Assembly: GCA_002887195.1 (NCBI GenBank)
Contig: PJAB01001294.1
Span: forward strand, 1-15,609
Source of the DNA: Chrysochromulina parva
Lineage: Eukaryota > Haptophyta > Prymnesiales > Chrysochromulinaceae
Reading direction: 5' to 3'
Length of the DNA: 15,609 bases
In this document: positions 8,111 through 15,434 of the stretch, piece by piece
Layout: the number at the start of each line of letters is the position of its first letter
Numbering within the stretch: position 1 is the stretch's first letter
Program-made: the position numbers and the translations under genes
Notes under the pieces: generated by a model
The model's input: only the letters and a program-made list of their open reading frames with translations
Told to the model about the DNA's origin: nothing
Database searches by the model: none

Positions 8111-8297
8111 GTGATCGTGCGTGAGAAGATTGTCGAGACGAAGAGAAAGTGAGCACAAAAATCGTCAAAAATGATGCAGCGATGTGATCAACACAACGCG
8201 CGTTTCTCCTCACTACATGTATCACCATGGACGGAGGTGTGGCCGACACAACCTTTGTTTCGTCAGTATTACCAGCCAATTCACACCGGATGACGAG
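8111..8297. promoter_or_regulatory. Putative divergent promoter
   Basis: This stretch lies between the minus-strand ATG at 8110 and the likely plus-strand start at 8298. It includes a T/C-rich tract read toward the minus-strand gene (CTTTCTCTTCGTCTCG). If the plus-strand gene starts at the ATG at 8217, the spacer shrinks to about 106 bp. Function is inferred from position only. Confidence 0.35.
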
Positions 8298-9545
8298 ATG
8301 CTCACGACGATGTGGACCTCGGTGGCTTTGGGCCTGCATGGCGTCGTGCGACCACCGCGAGTGGTCGTGCGAGTCGCCGAGGCTGGTTTCGTCGACCACG
8401 AAAACCTCGAGCGTGGCGAGACCTGCTCGCTCGCGCTCAAGGCGTTTGATGCCTCGGACCACTTCCTCTGCGCTGGCGCCCTCGTGCGGCGGCGCAGCTC
8501 GTCGCTCGGCTACGAGGTGCACGACTGCTGGATCGCGGATAGCATCGAGAGTGGCGTGGGGCCCAATCTGCAGACGCGCGGCGCGCAGCTCATCCTCGAT
8601 GCGCTATTCCTGCACCACCTGGAGGCGAGGACGCGTGGCAATGACGTGGTGCAATTCTCTGTCTTCGCCGGCGACGGTACCGGGTGCTACGCGGCCTCGC
8701 ACGTGGCCGCGCGCTCGCGCGGCTTCGTGCGCGAGTCCACGTGCGCCGATAGTGACGAACGCACCCTCACCTTTTGTGAAGACACGGGACGCCAGCGCTA
8801 TGAGGAGGAGATCGCTGCTTTCGGGACGGCGGTCGAGACGGCGCCCGAGACGGCGCCTGCGACGGCGCCCGAGACGGCGGCGGCAGAGGACGGTGCGGCG
8901 GCGGCAGAGGACGGTGCGGCGGCGGCGGCACGAGTGCAGCAGCTTCGCGTCGTGCGCGGCATCCTGCAGCACTTGCGCGTCCAGACGCCGGACACGACGC
9001 TCGAAGGTGGCTCACGAGGACGTGCCCGGCGCAGTGCCCGCCACGTCGTCCGGGGCCCAACGATGTCGTCGTCGCTCCTGACGAACCTTCCAAGAGATGA
9101 CGACGACTACTCGCTCCCTCCGCATCTTTTGGAAGGTTCGTCCGGTTCGTCAGGTTCGTCAGGTTCGTCAGATGACGACGACTCCTCCCTCCCTCCGCCG
9201 GACGATGACTACTCTCTTCCAATCGCGCCTACTCGCACCACCTCAATCAGCGGCACTCATGGGTCATCAGTGGCAATCACCTCAATCAGCGGCAGCCGCG
9301 GCAGCCGCGGCTTCAGCAACGTCCTTCCTCATGGTTTCATCAGTGGCTTCAGCGACGTCCTTGCGGATTTACGCTCCGATGAGTGGCAGCCGTTACGCAC
9401 CTCGTCGCGTTGGCGCAACCCGTGCTTCATTTCGTCCTTCTTCACGGTTTCGTCAGTGGCGAGCGCGTGCCATCACGGCGCGGTGCACTTTGGCGTTGGG
9501 CCGCTCCTCGTTCTCTTGTCATCTATTCTCTACTGGCAGAATCCG
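8298..9545 (+). CDS. Uncertain ORF, GNAT-like acyltransferase N-terminal part
   Basis: Open from 8298 (an ATG at 8217 is also in frame) into the repeats near 9580; the end given is a candidate donor (CCG|GTCGGG). The part up to about 8810 looks like a real protein: strands ending EVHDCWIADSI, a helix with TRGAQLILDALFLHHLE, then VVQFSVFAGDGTGCYAASHVAARSRGFV. Order and spacing recall a GNAT acetyltransferase fold, but no diagnostic acetyl-CoA loop is clear. After about 8820 the sequence becomes in-frame low complexity (ETAPETAP, AAEDGAA repeats) and then Ser/Asp-rich repeats around an inverted repeat, where coding is doubtful. A phase-0 splice to 9688 would add the CPBP-like exon; that these are one gene is unproven. 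Confidence 0.4.
9080..9142. repeat. 14-bp inverted repeat
   Basis: GACGAACCTTCCAA (9080-9093) is perfectly complementary to TTGGAAGGTTCGTC (9129-9142) across a 35-nt loop. The right arm leads into GGTTCGTC/GGTTCGTCAG repeats (to about 9170), so several CAG acceptors stand in a row. Another serine/aspartate-rich segment follows. The hairpin may influence splicing or may be by-product of repeat growth. Confidence 0.8.
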
Positions 9546-9580
9546 GTCGGGGAGATCGCCTCCACCCTGATCGTCTCTTT

Positions 9581-9687
9581 GTGGCCACTGATGACCACTG
9601 ATTGCCACTGATTGCCGCTGAGGGTCACTGATTGCCACTGATTGCCACTGAGGGCCACTGATGACCTTTGATGGCCTCCATCATCAG
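9581..9687 (+). repeat. Decamer-filled intron before the CPBP-like exon
   Basis: On the plus strand the array reads CCACTGATTGCC and CTGAGGGCCA units and closes with GGCCTCCATCATCAG|GTGAAG. The last 20 bases (9668-9687) match the ends of introns 1 to 3 of the minus-strand gene more than 7 kb away on the other strand. The repeat polarity is again CTGAT on the sense strand. The donor is uncertain; GT at 9546 is a phase-0 candidate. Confidence 0.7.
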
Positions 9688-9951
9688 GTGAAGGAGAGCG
9701 CCCGGCGCGCTGTCGACCTTGTCACCGTGCGTGTAGGCATGGCTTGCCAGATATGGTTAGCAAGCCGCTCATGCGCACCGGGCTGGGCGCCGCGGATCTT
9801 TGGCGGGTACGCACTTGGGGCGCTCTGCTATGCCGTCGGCCGAGTGCTCACGGTGCGTGGTCATCTGCTGCCGGGCGCGTTCGTGCACTGTGGCGTGCAC
9901 CTCTTCGCGAATGTAGGCAACCTGCTCATCTTGCCGTTGGTTCGGGGCTGA
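9688..9951 (+). CDS. Terminal exon, CPBP/Rce1-like intramembrane protease C-terminus
   Basis: 87 residues from the acceptor to the stop, starting VKESARRAVDL. The second half reads IFGGYALGALCYAVGR, then GHLLPGAFVHCGVHLFANVGNLLILP. This fits the last two helices of CPBP proteases, where a glycine-rich helix is followed by a helix with the HxxxN motif (here HLFAN) that helps hold the metal. The EExxxR and FxxxH motifs of the family are not visible upstream in this window: the nearby sequence has only a degenerate HFGVGPLLVLLSSILYW helix in frame. It is either the end of a gene whose other exons I cannot see, a degraded gene, or a lookalike membrane protein. Confidence 0.4.
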   Translation: MKESARRAVDLVTVRVGMACQIWLASRSCAPGWAPRIFGGYALGALCYAVGRVLTVRGHLLPGAFVHCGVHLFANVGNLLILPLVRG

Positions 9952-10530
9952 ACACTGGAACTGCCAACAGTAAACGTAAGTAAACGGGTATGCCAAGGGG
10001 AAGCCCCTTGGGTATGCGAAGCTCACCGTGCACCTTGCACCTACCTTGCACCGTGGGGCTAGGGCTGGGCGAGGGCTGGGGGCTGGGCGTACCCCCTTCA
10101 TCTTCCGCCATCGAGGACGGCCCGGCTATACCACATGGGCTATAACGGCATCCACGCCCTGTGTGCCCACGCCACAAGCACATTGTGAGCACAATGACAA
10201 ATACGAGCGCATCTCCTAAAATTCATCTGACGTGGCGGTAGATGTTGACGCCCAGCGCTTACGTTATAGTTTCGTTATAGTCCGGTCCTCCCCGCACCTC
10301 GACCTCCACCGTCTCCGCTCCACCCTCACCACGCGACGCCGACGACGCGCGCACGATCGTGGCGTATCGTATGGTGAGTTGTATACCCCGCGTGCCCGAA
10401 AGCCGAATATGAAGAGTTTCAGTTTCGAGTTATAACGAGTTCGCGCAATCGTGCAGAACGCGCGACGCTGAACGAGCTACGCTTGTATCATTTGAACCGA
10501 ACCGAATAAGCACAAGAACGCTTTTAACGG
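9952..10530. other. Convergent 3' spacer with hairpin
   Basis: No convincing gene; the small ORFs have no coding character. A perfect hairpin (CCAAGGGG-AAG-CCCCTTGG, 9993-10011) lies 42 nt after the upstream stop and is bordered by GGTATGC direct repeats (9987-9993 and 10011-10017). CACCGTGCACC and ACCTTGCACC repeats follow (about 10026-10056); a related CACCGTGCACCG cluster lies after the four-TM gene (about 15195-15230). The rest, up to the stop of the ShKT gene, has no recognisable structure. Confidence 0.5.
9993..10011 (+). terminator. 3'-flank hairpin, possible transcript-end signal
   Basis: An 8-bp perfect stem with a three-base AAG loop, within the expected 3' UTR of the CPBP-like gene. 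A similar hairpin (8-bp stem, 4-base loop, 14265-14284) follows the PAP/fibrillin stop by about 58 nt. It is not a bacterial terminator (no T-run) and does not match the histone stem-loop consensus. A role in 3' end formation is a guess from position. Confidence 0.35.
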
Positions 10531-13037
10531 CTAAGACAGCTTGAGGTCGCGTGACGTAGGCAACGGCATCCAACCCCCCACCTCCTCCGCGGCTCCATGT
10601 GAGCCGCCCGCCCCAGCGCCTCCCCCACGCGATCCTCCGTGGTTCATGCTCATCGGCAGCGCGGCTGGCCGGCGTGCGCCGCCGCTGACTCGGCCGCGGA
10701 GCATCCAGCCGATCAGGCTGCCGCCCACGCCGCTGATGAGCAGTGCAATCGGATCGCATCCTCCGGGCATCGACGACGGCGCTCGGCACGGCGCCGCGCT
10801 GCCGCCCTCGCCGCCCGCTCCGCCGCCGCCGCCACCAGCGCCGCCGCCGCCGCCGCCGCCATGCATTGACGCCTCGGCCTCGGCGTGTCCGTCGCCCGAC
10901 ACGGCGCCCATCCCGGCGCCCGTCCCGGCGTTCGTCGCCTTGGACGGTGGAGGCGGCGCACCGGTCGATGCGTCGTGTTGGGCGGCTCGAAGCTTGGAAA
11001 GCTCCGCTTGGCAATCGGCCTCCAGGGCACGGTACACCTGCGATGGTCATCAGAGGTCATCAGAGGTCATCAGAGGTCATCAGAGGTCATCAGAGGCAAT
11101 CGGCCTCCAGGGCACGGTACACCTGCAAGAGCCACAGCCACCAACGGAACTCAGTGGCACTCAGTGGCACTCAACGGCACTCGACGGTACTCAGCGGCAC
11201 TCAGCGGCACTCAGAGGCATTCAGCGGCACTCAGCGGCACTCAGAGGCATTCAGCGGCACTCAGCGGCACTCAGAGGCATTCAGCGGCACTCGACGGTAC
11301 TCAACGGCAGTCAGTTTGGAAATCGGCGGCCTCGACGGCACGGTACAGCTGCCCGCCGAGCAATCCGTGGCTATCAAGAACAAGAGCAATCAGTGGCCAT
11401 CAGGAACGGTCAGTGGCTATCCGAAACGCAATCAGTGGCAATCAGTGGCAATCAGTGGTCATCAGGAACGGTCAGTGGCTATCCGGAACGCAATCAGTGG
11501 CAATCAGTGGCAATCAGTGGTCATCAGGAACGGTCAGTGGCTATCCGGAACGCAAGGCTGCACCTCCGTCAGCTTCGAGTGCTTGCCCTCAATCGCGTCC
11601 TCGAGCTGCTCCTTCTGCTCAAGCTTTCGACGAAGGACGCCGAGCTGCGCCTGGACCTGCTGCTGCTGCGCCTCGGCGCTGGCCGTCTGTGAGGTCGCGC
11701 AGGGGAGCGAAGCGCCGTGGTGAGCACATGCATGCGCCTCGGCGCTGGCCGTCTGTGATGTCGAGCACCACCATCCGAGCTCATCATCGATCATCAGTGG
11801 CCATCCGACGCCATCAGTGGCCATCAGACGCACTCCGACGCACTCCGATGCACTCCGATGCACTCCGATGCACTCAGACGCACTCAGAGGCACTCAGATG
11901 CACTCAGATGCACTCAGATGCACTCCGACGCACTCCGATGCCCTCAGCGCACAATCCGACACCCTCAGCTCGCACCTGCTCTCAATGAGGGAGGCAATCA
12001 GTGGCAATCAGAGGCCATCAGCGAGCTCGCACCTGCTCTCAATGAGGGAGGCAATCAGTGGCAATCAGAGGCCATCAGCGAGCTCGCACCTGCTCGAGCT
12101 GCGTCTTGCATGCGGCCTCGGCGCTCGTCGCCTGCTGCAGGCGCGAACGCGCCGTCGCGAGCTGCTTCTGGGCGGCGTTTGTGATCGTCTCGGCGCGCCC
12201 CTTCTCGTCAGCGAGCTCCTGCGTGCGTGCCTGCAGCTGCTCGCGCGTGTGCTGCAGCTGGACCAGGCAATGCTGTGCCTCCGTCTGCAGATGCTGGTCG
12301 TCGCTCAGATGGCGCTTATCTTCCGCGAGAGTGCCCGCTCGGCACACCTCAAGCTCGTTGTTGCACTGCTGGCGCGCGGCGCGGCAGCTGCGCACCTCGC
12401 GCAGCGCGCTCGTCAGGCCGGTTCGCGCCTGCTGCAGGATCGTGCTCGATAGAGCGCTCATATTGCCGGGCAGCCGTGCGGCGCCGTAGCGGGCACGTCC
12501 CTTGGGCTCGTCCTCGCCGGAGGAGGTGAGCTTGGGAGCGAGCAGGTCCTCGACGACGACGTCGGCGGCGCTGGCGGTGGCAGTGCTGGCGGTGGCGTTG
12601 CTGGAAGCAGTACTGCTGGCAGCAGTACTGCTGGCAGCGGTCTTGCTGGCGGTGGCGCGAGCGGGTGAAGGCGACAGTGGTGGCGGCAGCTCCTCGGGTG
12701 ACGGTGAGGGCGGCGATGGCGATGGTGGTGGCGAAGGTGGCGGCCGTTCCTTGGGTATCGCCGCCGACGCTGCCGGCGCGGCAGCCGGATTCGACGCGCT
12801 GCTGCTGCTGGGCGCGGTCCGGCTCGGAAGGTCGCAGACGCCGCACGCAACTGGGCATGAGGCGAGCATGTACCTGCGGTTCTTCTCGCACTCACCGTTT
12901 GCTGCCCACGCGCCGCAATGGGGCGCCTCGTCGATGCACGGCTCGGTCGTCGGTCCGGTCGTCGGTGCGCCGATGACGATGACAGAGGCGACCAGGCAGA
13001 GAGACATCGATCGACGCCCGCCGCAGCCGAGAATCAT
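10531..13037 (-). CDS. ShKT-domain, coiled-coil, single-pass membrane protein
   Basis: Three exons: 13037-12090, 11686-11564, 11037-10531; all junctions phase 0, giving 525 aa. Residues 11-24 form a signal peptide or anchor (MSLCLVASVIVIG). Residues 34-68 are a complete ShKT domain with six cysteines (C34, C41, C50, C61, C65, C68) and WAANGEC...YMLASCP. A proline/serine-rich hinge (about 96-126) and Ser/Thr/Ala stretch follow. About 200-357 is a long heptad-rich coiled coil across exons 1 and 2 (QLEQ|TASAEAQQQQ). The last exon is glycine-rich with one hydrophobic segment (about residues 453-470, PIALLISGVGGSLIGWML) and a short tail. This suggests a type I membrane protein with the ShKT domain in the lumen or outside. 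ShKT modules are common in secreted proteins; the function is unknown. A start at 13007 is also possible. Confidence 0.8.
11038..11563 (-). repeat. Intron 2 of the ShKT gene, decamers and exon-head copies
   Basis: Minus strand ACGGAG|GTGCAGCC to ATGACCATCGCAG|GTGTACCG, 526 nt. Three decamer blocks: CTGATTGCCA mixed with CACTGACCGTTC units (about 11385-11555), CTGAGTGCCG and CTGAATGCCT (about 11150-11312), and five CTGATGACCT units (about 11046-11095). The acceptor plus first bases of the last exon (11011-11041) are repeated exactly at 11096-11126 (31 of 31) and in divergent form at 11321-11352. Using the 11122 acceptor would run into TGA within about 11 codons. Confidence 0.8.
11687..12089 (-). 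repeat. Intron 1 of the ShKT gene with triplicated donor and duplicated acceptor
   Basis: Minus strand GAGCAG|GTGCGAGCT to GACCTCACAG|ACGGCC. At the donor side a 57-bp unit is repeated exactly (11967-12023 and 12024-12080) and begun a third time (12081-12095). Each unit carries a donor copy (CAGGTGCGAGCT), decamers and GCCTCCCTCATTGAGAGCAG. The centre (about 11792-11960) is decamers, sense CGGAGTGCAT and CTGAGTGCAT. At the acceptor side 26 bp including the splice site and the exon start are repeated 66 bp apart (11667-11692 and 11733-11758). Confidence 0.8.
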
Positions 13038-13271
13038 TAGGCAAGTCTAGTCGCCGGACTGAATCGTTGCCGGCACCGCGGCCGCGTGAAGCGCGTCCAG
13101 CCACTTGAGTGCGCTCTGGAAAAAATGCGTCAAATTAGGCAAGTCAAGTCAAGTCAAGAACCGGAAATAAGACACCGGGGAGCTATCCCGCGTGTGTCCC
13201 GGCTCCCTGCCGCCCCTCATCAACCGGCGTCTTTTTTTTGTCTTTTTATCGGCCGAGAACCTGCACGATCG
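13038..13271. promoter_or_regulatory. Divergent promoter between ShKT and PAP/fibrillin genes
   Basis: It holds the 12-mer ATTAGGCAAGTC twice (13036-13047, touching the minus-strand ATG, and 13134-13145), the second extended into AAGTC pentamers (to 13157). GTGTGTCCCGGCTCCC at 13192-13207 matches 5311-5326 exactly. T-rich runs (GTCTTTTTTTTGTCTTTTT) precede the PAP ATG. Repetition of the same elements in other gene-proximal spacers argues for a regulatory role. Confidence 0.55.
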
Positions 13272-14207
13272 ATGGCTCTGACCCAGATGTGGTTGGCGAC
13301 CGCGGCCTTGACGGCCAGCTCGCGCGCAGGACCCGCGCTGATGCGAGCAGCTTCCACCGTCGTCGCACCGGTCCTCACGCAGACGGGCGTGAACACCGAG
13401 CTCAAGATGAAGATCCTCATCTCTGCCGCTGCGTTGGACCGCGGGCAGTCGTACAACCCTACTTCGTCGGATGCATATCGCGAGCGCATGGAGATCACCA
13501 CGTCGCTCATGCGCGAGCTCATCGCGGCATCTCCCCCGCTGCCCACCAACCTAGCGGCGCTCGACGGCGAATGGGAGCTCGTCTTCACCAACGTCGCGCA
13601 CGGCATCTTTCGCTCGTCGCCCTTCTTCCTAGCGATTCAGGAGGCATACGCGAACGCGGGCGCCCCCGACAAGGCCGAACTCTTCTTCAAGCTGCATGAG
13701 CTGCAGACATGCTCCTGGGGCGTCTCCAAGATCGGGCGCGTCGCCCAGACAATTGATGCCGCGACTGGACGTCTCTATTCCGAGTTCGACACCAACCTTC
13801 TCTCCCTCACCGTGATTCCGATCCTGGGATGGTTCAAGCTGCTGCCCACGTTTGGCGGGTGCGTGATCACAGCCTCGTCCGCGGCGCTCAACGGCGACAA
13901 GATCGACATGGAGGTGCTCTACACGACGAGTCGGCCTGTCCCTGGCCTCTCGGGACTGCGCCCTCTACCTGGGGACCTGGGCAAGCAGATTGCTCAATTA
14001 ATCTGGAGCCTCAAAGTGCCGGTCGGGTTTGTGTGGAAGCTGCTGCCGTGGAACCAGGGGCGCGCACCCACGTGCTCCGTGAAGCTCGTCTACTTTGATG
14101 GCGACATTCGGATCGTCGAGGACCGGTCGGGCGAGCTCTTCTTGTACGCTCGGCCCGTGGCGCCGCGGCCTCTCGCGGCCAAGATTGCCGAGATCGAGGG
14201 CGCCTAG
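13272..14207 (+). CDS. PAP/fibrillin (plastid lipid-associated) family protein
   Basis: Intronless, 311 aa. This ATG is chosen because the frame upstream of it is not protein-like and the N-terminus then begins with a hydrophobic, leader-like MALTQMWLATAALTASSRAGPAL, suited to plastid import; an ASAF motif is absent. PAP/fibrillin hallmarks: a helical N-terminal segment, DGEWELVFTN (98-107), FRSSPFF (113-119), a lipocalin-like barrel with strands such as QTIDAATGRLYSEFD, and the C-terminal signature KLVYFDGDIRIVEDRSGELFLYAR (about 271-294). Family knowledge: fibrillins sit in plastoglobules and thylakoids and bind lipids, some taking part in plastoquinone synthesis. Which subfamily this is cannot be told by eye. 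Confidence 0.85.
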   Translation: MALTQMWLATAALTASSRAGPALMRAASTVVAPVLTQTGVNTELKMKILISAAALDRGQSYNPTSSDAYRERMEITTSLMRELIAASPPLPTNLAALDGEWELVFTNVAHGIFRSSPFFLAIQEAYANAGAPDKAELFFKLHELQTCSWGVSKIGRVAQTIDAATGRLYSEFDTNLLSLTVIPILGWFKLLPTFGGCVITASSAALNGDKIDMEVLYTTSRPVPGLSGLRPLPGDLGKQIAQLIWSLKVPVGFVWKLLPWNQGRAPTCSVKLVYFDGDIRIVEDRSGELFLYARPVAPRPLAAKIAEIEGA

Positions 14208-14550
14208 GCTCGCGGGAGTGCGTGTGCCGTTGGAGAGAAGGTAGCCAGTAACCGCCATTTTGTCATTAAGCACAGTTGCTTAATACACACACTGTTGTGC
14301 TTAATACACACACTGTAATGAATACACACACGGCGGGCACTGTTACGTTGTGTGTATTCATATGAATGAGCTCACATCCATGAGCGGGCAGTAACAGTGC
14401 CGTAGCACCGGTTGTCGCGTCTGTAGTGTTAACGTTCAAGTCAAGTCAAGTCTATACATAAACAACAGACAACTATGACTTGACTTGACTTGACTTAACG
14501 TTCACATCCGACGCTGTGTCCGCTCTCCACGCACCACACGGTCGCAGCCG
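14208..14550. other. Intergenic spacer dense in inverted repeats
   Basis: No ORF of note. In order: hairpin ATTAAGCA/TGCTTAAT (14265-14272, 14277-14284); direct repeats GCTTAATACACACACTGT (14278-14295, 14299-14316) with a third partial copy; a 12-bp inverted repeat (14318-14329 with 14350-14361); an 11-bp inverted repeat (14336-14346 with 14391-14401) interlocked with it; palindrome ATTCATATGAAT (14356-14367); and the AAGTC inverted repeat (14431-14502). The local AT content is higher than in the genes. It could hold a structured RNA, the 3' end of one gene and the promoter of the next, or a small nonautonomous mobile element; no target-site duplication was seen. Confidence 0.6.
14431..14502. 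promoter_or_regulatory. AAGTC pentamer inverted repeat upstream of the four-TM gene
   Basis: Left arm AACGTT, then AAGTC units (14431-14452); right arm GACTT units, then AACGTT (14477-14502). About 15-20 bases can pair around a 24-nt A-rich loop. The right arm lies about 50 bp before the ATG at 14551. The same AAGTC run, unpaired, lies upstream of the PAP/fibrillin gene, so a shared regulator or a recombination-prone promoter motif is possible. Confidence 0.5.
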
Positions 14551-15009
14551 ATGGATCTGATCGATCCGAGGAGTTTCGATGCGGCTGGCAAGGTGCTGTG
14601 GATGCCGTCCATAATCACCGGCCTTCTCTACGTCGTCTTATGCGCGCTGGTGTATCACAGCGTCGCAACGTCCATCGCCCAAGACAGAACCAATTTGAAT
14701 CTGTCAACGTTTGCGGATATGTGGGAGAGTGTGTTCAAAATTGCGTTGCTCGCGTTCAACTACATCCTCGTCGGCGTAGCTTTCATCACGCACGCCAAGT
14801 CCCAGGTCACTGGCTTCTCGCTCGGAGGCATGGCAGGCTTCATTCTCGGCACTGGAGGAGGCTGGCTTTACTTTGTCCCAACCGGCTGGTATGCTTTCTT
14901 TATGATCAGCTCGATCTCGGGCGGGCTGATCGGTTCGAGCCTGCGATTCGGCAAACGCCCCAAGCGCGAAAAGTCGAAGGAGAAAGAGGAAGACTTGCAC
15001 GGGTCCTGA
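14551..15009 (+). CDS. Small four-transmembrane protein, unknown function
   Basis: Single exon, 152 aa. Four hydrophobic segments: about 17-39, 59-80, 88-108 and 112-131, the last two glycine-rich (FSLGGMAGFILGTGGGW, SSISGGLIGSS). The tail is highly charged (KRPKREKSKEKEED), probably cytosolic. No signal peptide precedes TM1. Length, topology and the FGKR after TM4 loosely recall TMEM50-type proteins, but I cannot support that assignment. It lies downstream of the PAP/fibrillin gene on the same strand with its own AAGTC-rich upstream region. Confidence 0.7.
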   Translation: MDLIDPRSFDAAGKVLWMPSIITGLLYVVLCALVYHSVATSIAQDRTNLNLSTFADMWESVFKIALLAFNYILVGVAFITHAKSQVTGFSLGGMAGFILGTGGGWLYFVPTGWYAFFMISSISGGLIGSSLRFGKRPKREKSKEKEEDLHGS

Positions 15010-15434
15010 ACGTGCTTCTCTTCTGTGGATTGGAGCGGGTGGCCGCAGGAAGCGCCCCACGACTTGATGCAGCCTGCCTCACCCTGAGGCAAGAGGCGCG
15101 GCGAAACAGTCGTCCGCCGTCCGGGAGGAGTGTGTGCACATGGGCATGCATGTGGGATCCGGGACCGGGGCGACGCGTGTGAAACCTGAACGACCGTGCA
15201 CCGTGCACCGTCGCACCGTCGCATTCGCACCTCGGAAAGCCCGGATACGATACAACATGATACCACAGTACTGTGTATGCCGAGGCGCGTGGAAGCGCGT
15301 GCTGGCCCTTTCCGCAAATCTTTCAGCACCCTAGGCAGAATTACGAACTTAGGGAAAATTCCCTGAACACATACAGCTCTGACCATCTACACCTGTTTTG
15401 AAACCTCCGACGCGGGAACGACTCCGCCCTGAAG
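15010..15434. other. Convergent 3' spacer
   Basis: No supported gene between two converging stop codons. It has GTGCACCGTGCACCGTCGCACCG-type short repeats (about 15195-15230), resembling those after the CPBP-like gene. ORFs here overlap on several frames with no conserved-looking stretch. Confidence 0.5.

Noticed and set aside
10541..12452. Several long plus-strand ORFs over the ShKT gene introns
   Set aside because: Same artefact: antisense repeats translate to SGTQRHS or DALRCTQ strings in overlapping frames, while the minus strand gives three exons joined in phase 0.
12502..13050. Plus-strand ORF rich in Val/Ala/Gly opposite the ShKT exon
   Set aside because: The minus-strand reading has a complete six-cysteine ShKT domain; the plus frame is a low-complexity shadow of the proline/serine and alanine codons.
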